This document shows, piece after piece, positions 1 to 5,098 of a stretch of 9,063 bases of DNA (the stretch's first letter is position 1; every line of letters starts with the position of its first letter). Origin of the DNA: JAAFIP01 sp031390175 (GTDB taxonomy: Bacteria > Pseudomonadota > Gammaproteobacteria > Burkholderiales > Burkholderiaceae_C). The DNA is taken from positions 1 through 9,063 of the forward strand of contig JANMTF010000109.1 in NCBI GenBank assembly GCA_031390175.1, read 5' to 3'. Under the pieces are notes generated by a model, which made no database searches, was not told the DNA's origin, and saw only the letters and a program-made list of their open reading frames with translations. Made by a program: the position numbers and the translations under genes.

Positions 1-148
1 GGGGTGCTCAAAATCTCTTAAATTATGCTAATTTATGTACCTCAGCATATTTATGGATAAATTAGTGACATAGTACACGAATTTTAATCGTATTGAAGGC
101 TGATTTGGTAAAAATTAGTCATATTTTTATGTTCGACCGGATGACGCA
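1..148 (+). repeat. AT-rich repeat unit U, copy 1
   Basis: This AT-rich, gene-free stretch carries a 25-bp motif at 18-42 (TTAAATTATGC then TAATTTATGTACCT) that recurs at 851-875 and 4417-4441. Within the motif two direct half-repeats can be read, AAATTATGC and AATTTATGT. Downstream similarity continues: 'aaattagtgac' at 59-69 matches 'aattagtgac' near 4460, and the unit ends in 'gatgcgta', as the copy near 992 does. The function is unknown. Closely spaced half-repeats of this kind could be recombinase or transposase binding sites, but nothing here proves it. Confidence 0.6.
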
Positions 149-150
149 GT

Positions 151-198
151 GATGCGTAACTTTTGGGCCCTATGTGATTTGATGTGGGTAGATTCTGC
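151..198 (+). repeat. Boundary box X, copy 1
   Basis: This ~48-bp block contains 'ctatgtgatttg' followed by 'tgtgggtagattctgc'. An inverted copy lies at 1492-1539 (reads 'ctatgtgatttgtagtgggc' on the minus strand) and a third, direct copy at 3929-3980 ('ctatgtcatttgtagtgggc'). In all three cases the block sits immediately outside an E2 hairpin, so it marks the outer edge of the repeat complex. No function is known. Confidence 0.6.
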
Positions 199-204
199 TT
201 AGAA

Positions 205-289
205 GCAAATGGGGTCAGATCAAAATTCAGGACGACCCTCTGGTCGGAGCGCGCAACGCCATAACGAAATTTGCTCTGACCCCTTTTGC
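205..289 (+). repeat. E2 hairpin repeat, copy A
   Basis: This is an imperfect palindrome of about 85 bp. The left arm starts GCAAATGGGGTCAGATCAAA and the right arm ends TTTGCTCTGACCCCTTTTGC; the arms pair with a few mismatches around a GC-rich centre (GGAGCGCGCAACGCC). Near-identical copies are at 1359-1444 (inverted) and 4053-4138 (direct). The GGGGTCAGA...TCTGACCCC ends recall palindromes often seen near REP-associated tyrosine transposase (RAYT/IS200-like) genes. That link comes from memory and is inference; no such gene is in the window. Confidence 0.75.
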
Positions 290-355
290 GTAGTTTCCGG
301 CGCTTGACTCAGTCCCCCCTTCTGCGCACGAGGAGTCTCTTGCAAGGACCTCGCG

Positions 356-555
356 GCTCGCGCCAGAGCGTGTGCCATGGGCATGCGCCCCGGTCCGCGG
401 CTCCTTCGGGGGAGCATCTGCAGTACTCAAAATGGGGGAAATTTAGAAACTTGCCTTCGGCTCAAACAACTAAATTTCTGATCCCCATTTTTCCGTGCTT
501 CGAGCCCGCAGCCCTGATTGGGGCGCATACCAATGGCACACGCTCTGGCGCGAGC
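356..555 (+). repeat. Structured module M, copy 1
   Basis: This ~200-bp module is bounded by 36-bp inverted arms at 356-391 and 520-555, matching 34 of 36 by eye (core GAGCGTGTGCCAT then GGCATGCGCCCC). Inside is a two-part hairpin. The outer stem pairs 429-437 with 483-491 (9 bp, perfect), followed by a TGAT bulge at 479-482. The inner stem pairs 438-446 with 470-478 (9 bp, perfect) and closes a 23-nt loop at 447-469 containing GCCTTCGGC. An inverted copy at 1068-1270 keeps the loop (22/23) and the pairing but not the stem sequence. It is probably a folded nucleic-acid element rather than coding sequence. Confidence 0.7.
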
Positions 556-588
556 GGGTAGGGGGTTTGCGGGCTACTGTGACGTGCT

Positions 589-644
589 GGGCTGGCGGGC
601 TGCTGGGCTGCTGGGCGGGCGGGCTGACGGGCTGACGGGCGGGC
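589..644 (+). repeat. 8-bp G-rich tandem array (7 units)
   Basis: Seven contiguous 8-bp units follow the pattern GGGCNGNC/T: GGGCTGGC, two GGGCTGCT, GGGCGGGC, two GGGCTGAC, GGGCGGGC. A related octamer (GGGCTACT) lies just before, at 571-578. The array gives nine GGG runs spaced by 1 or 5 nt on the plus strand, so it could form a G-quadruplex. The otherwise homologous region at about 4185-4280 lacks the array, so it appears to be a local expansion. Confidence 0.75.
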
Positions 645-800
645 AGTTCTGGCCGCCTGTATGTGCCCGCAAACGCCCAAATGCCACTGTAGGCACCTGC
701 AAGGGCATTTCAGTGCGCTACACATACGGGAGCTGCTACCGCATGATTCTATTGGGCTGCAGAGCGATTAGTATCTTAAAAAGACCTCAAAATCGTGTTT
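645..800 (+). repeat. Spacer S plus REP-like element, copy A
   Basis: This block is homologous to 4196-4350. Shared landmarks in the same order are 'gcagttctg', 'ccgcc..tatg.gcccg', 'gcgctacacatac', 'agctgct.ccgcat.attct', 'gggctgcag' and 'tatcttaaaaa'. The second half (about 717-800) looks like a diverged member of an intergenic repeat I associate with Comamonadaceae. A third, more diverged copy follows dusA at 3421-3500. No coding potential is evident. Confidence 0.55.
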
Positions 801-847
801 TCCAGCACTTTTTCGCGGCGCAAAGGCCGTTGGCGATCCTGCGAAGT

Positions 848-1013
848 ACACTAAATTATGCGAATTTGTGTACCTGGCCACCACGTGGACAATTTACGGC
901 TTCTTTTGATGGTTTGGCAGTGAAATTGCACGCCAATCATCAATTTGTTGGCGAAAAAATCGGTATTTTCACTTTTTATGAAGCGATGCAATGATGCGTA
1001 CTTCCCAAAAGTC
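848..1013 (+). repeat. AT-rich repeat unit U, copy 2
   Basis: The 25-bp motif is at 851-875 and differs from copy 1 at only a few positions. The unit ends 'gcaatgatgcgta' near 983-995, as copy 1 ends 'gcagtgatgcgta' near 145-157, with similar spacing (about 140 bp). The interior is much more diverged than the two ends, which suggests that the ends are what is maintained. It sits in the centre of the composite element, before module M copy 2. Confidence 0.55.
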
Positions 1014-1067
1014 ACCACAAAGAAGTAGCCTCCGTCGTAGCGACTTGCCGCCCTGCGAAACACCTGT

Positions 1068-1270
1068 GCTCGCGTCAGAGCGTGTGCCATGGGCATGCGC
1101 CCCAATCAGGGCTGCGGGCTCGAAGCACGTAAGAATTTGGATCAGGCATGAGTGCTTGTTTGAGCCGAAGGCGAGTTTGCACATTGACCCAAATTCTGAG
1201 TACTGCAGATGCTCCCCCGAAGGGGCCGCAGACCGGGGCGCATGCCCATGGCACACGCTCTAGCGCGAGC
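1068..1270 (-). repeat. Structured module M, copy 2 (inverted)
   Basis: This is the inverted counterpart of 356-555, with the same 36-bp arms (1068-1103 and 1235-1270). The internal hairpin pairs 1132-1140 with 1189-1197 (9 bp, perfect), extended by 1142-1144 with 1185-1187. The inner stem pairs 1152-1155 with 1179-1182, plus 1148-1149 with 1183-1184. It closes a 23-nt loop (1156-1178) that is the reverse complement of the copy-1 loop with one difference. Stem sequences differ almost completely from copy 1 but still pair. Next to the hairpin, the flanks 'gggggagcatctgcagtact' and 'cgtgcttcgagcccgcagcc' (minus-strand sense) are conserved. Confidence 0.7.
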
Positions 1271-1358
1271 CGCGAGGTCTATGCAAGGGATTCTTCGCAC
1301 GCTGCAAGGGGCTCTTCGCACGCAGAGGACGGGAAGCCGGACGCGCGCCGGAAACTAC

Positions 1359-1444
1359 GCAAAAGGGGTCAGAGCAAAATTTCGTTAGGGCGTTGCGCGC
1401 TCCGAACAGAGCGTTGTCCTGAATTTTGATCTGACCCCATTTGC
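1359..1444 (-). repeat. E2 hairpin repeat, copy B (inverted)
   Basis: This is an inverted copy of the 205-289 hairpin. On the minus strand it begins GCAAATGGGGTCAGATCAAA and shares the centre GTTCGGAGCGCGCAACGCCC. Only a few central positions differ from copies A and C. It forms the outer arm of the right half of the composite element. Confidence 0.75.
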
Positions 1445-1450
1445 TCCCAT

Positions 1451-1489
1451 ACCATGTGCTTCTACCATGTGCTTCTACCATGTGCTGCC
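1451..1489 (-). repeat. 13-bp tandem repeat, 3 units
   Basis: Three 13-bp units (ACCATGTGCTTCT, starting at 1451, 1464 and 1477; the last ends GCC) lie between E2 copy B and box X copy 2. On the minus strand they read as degenerate versions of the AGCAAATGGGG edge of E2 (AGCACATGGT). The same edge is also multiplied at copy C (17-bp period) but is single at copy A. Confidence 0.7.
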
Positions 1490-1491
1490 AC

Positions 1492-1539
1492 GCAGAACCT
1501 GCCCACTACAAATCACATAGAGCCTAACTTTTTCGCATC
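1492..1539 (-). repeat. Boundary box X, copy 2 (inverted)
   Basis: This inverted copy of 151-198 lies next to the tandem repeat outside E2 copy B. Beyond it, 1546-1627 holds no repeat or gene that I recognise and leads into the end of the minus-strand gene. Confidence 0.6.
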
Positions 1540-1627
1540 CCCGCCCGTCTCGCTGGTTCGATGGCAGGCCAAGATGCCGCATACGGCTGATGGGACGCTA
1601 CGTTACTGGCCGGGCATGGATAAGGCA

Positions 1628-2326
1628 TCAGCACTTGGCCGCGCTGACCTTGCTGTCGACGGCGCGGCGCTCGTTGGCTAGCTGCTCCATGGCCGCTACG
1701 CCGCCGCCTCTGCGAGCGCGCTCTTGCACGCTGGCCAATTGGCTGTTGAGAAGGGCACATTGGGCAGCACCATCGGTGGCCCTGCCTGCTGGCGCGGCAG
1801 CTACAGTGAGGGGGGCGGTGCCAGTTGTTGGAGCCGCACGGGCAGGCGTGGTGGCTGTGCCTTGGCTCTTGTGCACAGCCGCCAAGGCCGCATTGGCGTC
1901 CGCTGCGCGCTGCTTCTCGCCAATGCAATCGGCTTCAATGGCGGCGCGTATTTGCGGTGCAGTGCCGCGCTGCTCGTAGACGGTATCGACCAGGTTTTTG
2001 TGCTCCGGGTTGCCCTCAGCATTGGCGTACTGCGCCTCACGCAGGGCGCCAGCCTCTCGCTTCCAGATAATGTCCAAAGAGCTTTTACCCACCCGCGAGC
2101 AGGCCATGGCAAAGGGGGACACAGTGCCAGCTGGCAGGTGGGCGCTGCTGTCGGCTGCGGGTTTGGCGGCCGCACGGGCGCTGGCGCTGGTGGCGGCAGC
2201 GGCTTGCGCATCGGTGATGTCGCAGGGCCGATCCTGGAACACCTTGCCGCAGCGGTACATGGCAAAGCTGTGCCCAGAGGCCAGCAAGGCCAGGCTGCAA
2301 ACGAGTGTTTTGAAAAGAGGGTGCAT
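1628..2326 (-). CDS. Secreted DUF4124-like hypothetical protein
   Basis: The product has 232 residues and no recognised enzymatic function. Residues 1-22 form a Sec-type signal peptide: Lys6, a hydrophobic stretch (LVCSLALLA) and likely cleavage after SFA. No lipobox is seen, so the mature protein is probably periplasmic. The mature N-terminus has the pattern MYRCGKVFQDRPC, resembling the DUF4124 family common in Betaproteobacteria. An Ala-rich low-complexity stretch (about 40-65) and an Ala/Thr/Pro linker (about 158-183) separate a Cys-containing middle from a C-terminal helix ending in Cys232. Six Cys (26, 35, 76, 134, 190, 232) lie outside the signal peptide and could form three disulfides. 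The ATG at 2326 is chosen because it gives the signal peptide; upstream in-frame codons would bury it. It is divergent from dusA with 61 bp between starts. Confidence 0.75.
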   Translation of the reverse strand: MHPLFKTLVCSLALLASGHSFAMYRCGKVFQDRPCDITDAQAAAATSASARAAAKPAADSSAHLPAGTVSPFAMACSRVGKSSLDIIWKREAGALREAQYANAEGNPEHKNLVDTVYEQRGTAPQIRAAIEADCIGEKQRAADANAALAAVHKSQGTATTPARAAPTTGTAPLTVAAAPAGRATDGAAQCALLNSQLASVQERARRGGGVAAMEQLANERRAVDSKVSAAKC

Positions 2327-2372
2327 AGGATCAGTGTCAATCGATGGGTTGGGGCGAGTGTAGTGGATAGGC

Positions 2373-2381
2373 TGGGATAAT
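2373..2381 (+). promoter_or_regulatory. Putative extended -10 promoter of dusA
   Basis: TGGGATAAT matches an extended -10 (TGn followed by a TATAAT-like hexamer). Initiation about 7 nt downstream would fall at or next to the dusA ATG at 2388, implying a leaderless mRNA. The region between -10 and ATG is a run of C with no Shine-Dalgarno sequence. GGGATAATCCC is also a near-perfect palindrome, so the divergent gene could use the opposite strand (GATTAT). This is inference from sequence only. Confidence 0.4.
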
Positions 2382-2387
2382 CCCCCC

Positions 2388-3407
2388 ATGCCTTTGTTGA
2401 CCGACCCGAAATACACCCACCGCTGGAAGCTGTCCGTTGCCCCCATGATGGACTGGACCGACCGCCATTGCCGCTACTTTCACCGCCTGCTGAGTAAAAA
2501 CACCCTGCTGTACACCGAGATGGTGACCACCGGCGCGCTATTGCACGGCGATGTGCCGCGCCACTTGGACTTTAATGCCGAAGAACACCCCGTGGCCTTG
2601 CAACTGGGCGGCAGCGAACCAGCCGACCTGGCCCATGCCGCCAAACTGGGCCAAGAGTGGGGCTACGACGAGATCAACCTGAACTGCGGCTGCCCCAGCG
2701 AGCGGGTGCAGCGCGGTGCCTTTGGCGCCTGTCTGATGGCCGAACCGCAACTGGTAGCCGACTGCGTGAAAGCCATGCAAGACGTGGTGAGCATCCCGGT
2801 GACGGTCAAGCACCGCATTGGCATTGACAAAACCGAGAGCTACGAGTTTGTGCGCGATTTTGTCGGCACCATAGCCGACGCAGGCTGTGAAGTGTTCGTC
2901 GTGCACGCCCGCAACGCCTGGCTGCAAGGCCTAAGCCCTAAGCAAAACCGCGAGGTACCCCCGCTGCGCTACGAGCTGGTACACCGGCTGAAAAAAGAGT
3001 TTCCGCACTTGGTGATTGCCCTGAACGGCGGTATCAACACCCCCGAACAGGTAGCCCATGAGCTGCCCCACATAGACGGCGTGATGGTGGGCCGCGAGGC
3101 CTACCACAACCCGTGGTGGCTTAGCGCATGGGACGCGCAGTTTTATGGCGACACGGTTTCGCGCGAAGGCATCACACGGGACAGCGTAGAGGCGCAGATG
3201 GTGCAGTACATGCAGCGCGAAGCTGCGACTAAGGGCACCCCCTGGTACAGCATAGCCCGCCACATGCTAGGCCTGCGCCACGGCCAGCCCGGTGCAAGGC
3301 TGTGGCGCCAAGTGTGGAGCGACCATCGGCTGAAAACCCTGCCAGCGGCAGAGGTGGCTGAGAAGGCCAGCGCGACGGTGCGGCGCGCGGCGCAGGCTGA
3401 GTCATAG
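2388..3407 (+). CDS. dusA: tRNA-dihydrouridine(20/20a) synthase DusA
   Basis: This flavoenzyme reduces specific uridines in the tRNA D-loop (U20/U20a in the DusA class) to dihydrouridine, using FMN and NADPH in the cytoplasm. The 339-residue protein matches the family length. The N-terminal FMN barrel begins with SVAPMMDWTDRHCR (about 16-29). NLNCGCPSERVQ holds the catalytic Cys102, followed by the DusA-type GAFGACLM. KHRIGID (141-147), VHARNAW (172-178), NGGI (213-216) and MVGREAYHNPW (233-243) are the expected FMN- and RNA-contact motifs, with a helical C-terminal domain after about 245. The ATG at 2388 is the only possible start after the in-frame stop at 2361, although it lacks a ribosome binding site. 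Repeats follow directly, so it is probably monocistronic. Confidence 0.96.
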   Translation: MPLLTDPKYTHRWKLSVAPMMDWTDRHCRYFHRLLSKNTLLYTEMVTTGALLHGDVPRHLDFNAEEHPVALQLGGSEPADLAHAAKLGQEWGYDEINLNCGCPSERVQRGAFGACLMAEPQLVADCVKAMQDVVSIPVTVKHRIGIDKTESYEFVRDFVGTIADAGCEVFVVHARNAWLQGLSPKQNREVPPLRYELVHRLKKEFPHLVIALNGGINTPEQVAHELPHIDGVMVGREAYHNPWWLSAWDAQFYGDTVSREGITRDSVEAQMVQYMQREAATKGTPWYSIARHMLGLRHGQPGARLWRQVWSDHRLKTLPAAEVAEKASATVRRAAQAES

Positions 3408-3416
3408 TTCTTCACG

Positions 3417-3530
3417 GAAGGTAGCTACTATCAAAGTAGTGGCTTATTCCGCTGTGTTTTATGGGTCTGTAGACCTGATTGCCATCTTAAAAAAAGTTCT
3501 GGAGAAAACCTGTTTCTGGGTTTTTAAGGT
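3417..3530 (+). repeat. REP-like element, copy C, with hairpin after dusA
   Basis: 'tagctactatc...gtctgtagacctgattgccatcttaaaaa' in broken form matches the REP-like blocks near 728-785 and 4292-4346, but is the most diverged of the three. At its end AAAACC (3505-3510) can pair with GGTTTT (3519-3524) and is followed by T residues, giving a weak terminator-like structure that could end dusA transcription. The stem is AT-rich, so termination is uncertain. Confidence 0.45.
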
Positions 3531-3591
3531 TCGCTGGGTGTTAGCACCCGTTCAAGGTGCATCAGTTCGCATAGGCTTGGGTTTTGTGCGG

Positions 3592-3813
3592 GACCAGGTC
3601 GGCGGCGCACTTACCGTTGTTTTGTACGGGACCAGGTCGGCGGCGCACTTAGCTCCGCGGCTGTCCTCCGGGCCGGCCTAGGGCCGCCTCCTCCCCCTGC
3701 TAGTGCCGCTGCGCTAAGTGCGCCACCGACCTGGTCTTGGAGATGTGGCGGGTGCTCCACCGTAAGAGTTCCTTCATGCCGCTACTCTGAAGTAGCACCG
3801 CCTACCAGATCGT
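3592..3813 (+). repeat. K-repeat palindrome array, left
   Basis: The ~21-bp unit GACCAGGTCGGCGGCGCACT(T) occurs at 3592-3612 and 3630-3650, inverted at 3716-3736, and as a degenerate copy at about 3793-3811. The second and third units form a 24-bp stem (3630-3653 with 3713-3736, one mismatch) around a ~59-nt GC-rich loop that contains the near-palindrome GGCCTAGGGCC. This arm carries one copy of each unit that is tandemly expanded in the right arm. Confidence 0.7.
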
Positions 3814-3928
3814 TCCAGCTTGGTCGTGCGTCTGAGCCGGTGGTCGAAAAAGCATAGCGGGCAAAAAGCAGAACCGACGGGAGCGCTAAGACGCTATGTA
3901 CGATGGCAAAGGCATGCCAACTCGCCAA

Positions 3929-3980
3929 ATACGCGTAATTTTTCAGGGGCTATGTCATTTGTAGTGGGCGGATCTGGCGC
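3929..3980 (+). repeat. Boundary box X, copy 3
   Basis: 'tacgcgtaat', then 'ctatgtcatttgtagtgggc' and 'ggatctggcgc' align with the boxes at 151-198 and 1492-1539. It precedes the tandem repeat and E2 copy C, keeping the X-then-E2 order. Confidence 0.55.
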
Positions 3981-3997
3981 AGAAGTCGATGGGGTCA

Positions 3998-4062
3998 AGC
4001 AAATAGGGTTGGAGAGCAAATGGGGTTAGAGAGCAAATGGGGTTAGAAGGAAGCAAATGGGG
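3998..4062 (+). repeat. 17-bp tandem repeat at the E2 edge
   Basis: Units starting AGCAAAT(A/G)GGGTT begin at 3998, 4015 and 4032 (period 17). A fourth begins at 4052 (after 20 bp) and is the authentic left edge of E2 copy C. This is a local expansion of the hairpin's own edge sequence. Confidence 0.7.
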
Positions 4063-4138
4063 TCAGATCAAAATTCAGGACGACCCTCGGTTCGGAGCGC
4101 GCAACGCCACAACGAAATTTTGCTCTGACCCCTTTTGC
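4053..4138 (+). repeat. E2 hairpin repeat, copy C
   Basis: This direct copy of the 205-289 hairpin is nearly identical over 86 bp, including the outer arms (GGGGTCAGATCAAA / TTTTGCTCTGACCCC) and the GGAGCGCGCAACGCC centre. Unlike copy A it is followed almost directly by spacer S rather than module M. Confidence 0.75.
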
Positions 4139-4184
4139 GTAGTCTCCGGCGCGTCATATCTGCCCCCCCCAGCGCGCGAACTGC

Positions 4185-4380
4185 TGGGCAGCGCACAGGC
4201 AGTTCTGACCGCCCGTATGCGCCCGAACATGGCCGAACACGCCCGGATGCCCCTGCGCGCGCCTGCATACCCAAATCAACGCGCTACACATACAGTAGCT
4301 GCTCCCGCATCATTCTAAAGGGCTGCAGGCCTATTGCTATCTTAAAAACGGCTCCAAACAGCCGATTTTGAGGTTTTTTC
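4185..4380 (+). repeat. Spacer S plus REP-like element, copy B
   Basis: This is homologous to 645-800 in the same orientation but lacks the octamer array. Near its end CGGCT (4349-4353) and AGCCG (4360-4364) form a perfect 5-bp stem with a 6-nt loop, followed by ATTTTGAGG and six T. That resembles a Rho-independent terminator, though no gene reads into it. Confidence 0.5.
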
Positions 4381-4416
4381 TGCCTCTGCATGCCGCTGGC
4401 AGCCTTTTGAAAACCC

Positions 4417-4545
4417 TTAAATTATGCGAATTCATGTACCTCTCTAAATTTACGCATTAATTAGTGACTTATTTGCCGAAAGTAAGTTTTTTTTTAGATA
4501 TTTTGTGAAAAACCATGCGTATTTACAGAATTAGTAAAACGCCGA
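4417..4545 (+). repeat. AT-rich repeat unit U, copy 3
   Basis: The 25-bp motif at 4417-4441 (TTAAATTATGCGAATT then CATGTACCT) is followed by 'aattagtgac', as in copy 1, and by a T-rich stretch. The similarity fades before the right K arm begins at about 4580. No gene is seen. Confidence 0.55.
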
Positions 4546-4621
4546 CGCGGTACCGAGCTTTCTGGAATTGCCGCCAGCCATGCTTTTTTGATGAAAGCCC
4601 CAGAAGCACCACAGAGCTGAA

Positions 4622-4843
4622 CCGATCAGGTCGGCCGTGCTACTTCAACGTAGCGGCATGAGGGAGCTCTTACGGTGGAGCACCCGCGAGGTCTCCAAGA
4701 TCAGGTCGGTGGTGCGCTCAGCGCAGCGGCATGAGGGAGCTCTTACGGTGGAGCACCCACCAAGTCTCCAAGATCAGGTCGGTGGTGCGCTCAGCGCAGC
4801 GGCATAAAGGAGGAGGCGGCGGCCCTAGGCCGCCCCGGGGGAC
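4622..4843 (-). repeat. 73-75-bp tandem repeat in the right K arm
   Basis: Units start with (G/A)GATCAGGTCGG at about 4623, 4698 and 4771. The first two share 'gcggcatgagggagctctta' and 'cggtggagcaccc'; the third diverges after 'gcagcggcat' into the GC-rich centre with CCCTAGG. The left arm has a single inverted equivalent (3713-3811). The unit at 4772-4795 pairs with 4853-4876 to form a 24-bp stem. Confidence 0.7.
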
Positions 4844-4857
4844 AGCCGCGGAGCTGA

Positions 4858-5009
4858 GCGCACCGCCGACCTGATCCCGTACAAGACTTGCCCAATCCCT
4901 TTGCGGCCCAGCCATGCAGACCAGCGCACCGCCGACCTGATCCCGTACAAGACTTGCCCAATCCCTTTGCGGCCCAGCCATGCAGACCAGCGCACCGCCG
5001 GCCTGATCC
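4858..5009 (-). repeat. 66-bp tandem repeat in the right K arm
   Basis: Units beginning GCGCACCGCCGACCTGATC start at 4858, 4924 and 4990 (period exactly 66; two full units plus a partial third). Each contains 'gacttgcccaatccctttgc' and 'ggcccagccatgcagacc'. The two full units appear identical, indicating a recent duplication. A further K unit lies at 5026-5046. Because 66 is a multiple of 3, open frames run through the array with a 22-residue period and are not evidence of a gene. Confidence 0.8.
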
Positions 5010-5098
5010 AGTACAAAACAAGGGTAAGTGCGCCGCCGGCCTGGTCAATGGATGCACCTTGAGCGGACCCAGCCAGTCGGCGAGCCACTGCCTACAGC

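Larger units (their letters stand above)
149..1545. mobile_element. Composite inverted-repeat element, no transposase gene
   Basis: The left part (about 149-580) and right part (about 1045-1545) are inverted copies of the same ordered blocks. From outside inward these are box X, hairpin E2, a short GC-rich link and module M. The ~465-bp centre holds an 8-bp tandem array, a REP-like element and an AT-rich unit U. The link is also shared: 'gacctcgcgg' at 347-356 is matched inverted at about 1270-1279. No open frame resembles a transposase, and the frames here run through repeats with no conserved protein features. It is best read as a non-autonomous, MITE-like composite or a cluster of REP/BIME-type palindromes. 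The exact ends and any target duplication could not be determined. Confidence 0.6.
3549..5065. mobile_element. Nested inverted-repeat complex, no transposase gene
   Basis: The left arm (3549-3855) and right arm (4580-5065) are inverted relatives. Both start from the outside with 'caaggtgcatc' (3553-3563; inverted at 5051-5061), run through K repeats and a central palindrome, and end inside at 'aaaaagcat' (3847-3855; inverted at 4580-4588). The right arm is longer because two internal units were duplicated. The arms enclose about 725 bp holding box X, a tandem array, E2, S, REP and U in the same order as in the 149-1545 element. No protein gene is credible; in-frame 66-bp repeats give artificial repetitive reading frames. 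Confidence 0.6.

Noticed and set aside
18..42. dif/Xer recombination site
   Set aside because: The reverse complement has some likeness to dif (GGTACATAA...ATAATTTAA), but spacing and arm sequence differ and three copies in one window argue against a chromosomal dif.
356..555. Integron attC site or integron cassette in module M
   Set aside because: The long perfect arms and stem-loop invite the comparison, but no recognisable attC core-site motifs, integrase or cassette ORF was found.
220..1481. Open frames of 65-158 codons on both strands within 1-1500 (for example 286-561, 518-994, 1148-1429)
   Set aside because: They run through the E2 and M repeats and their inverted copies, share peptide fragments such as PMAHALARA only because the DNA repeats, and lack convincing start sites or protein features.
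4622..5046. CRISPR array made of the K repeats
   Set aside because: Spacing is irregular (about 37, 66 and 73 bp), units change orientation, the 'spacers' are themselves repeated, and there are no cas genes.
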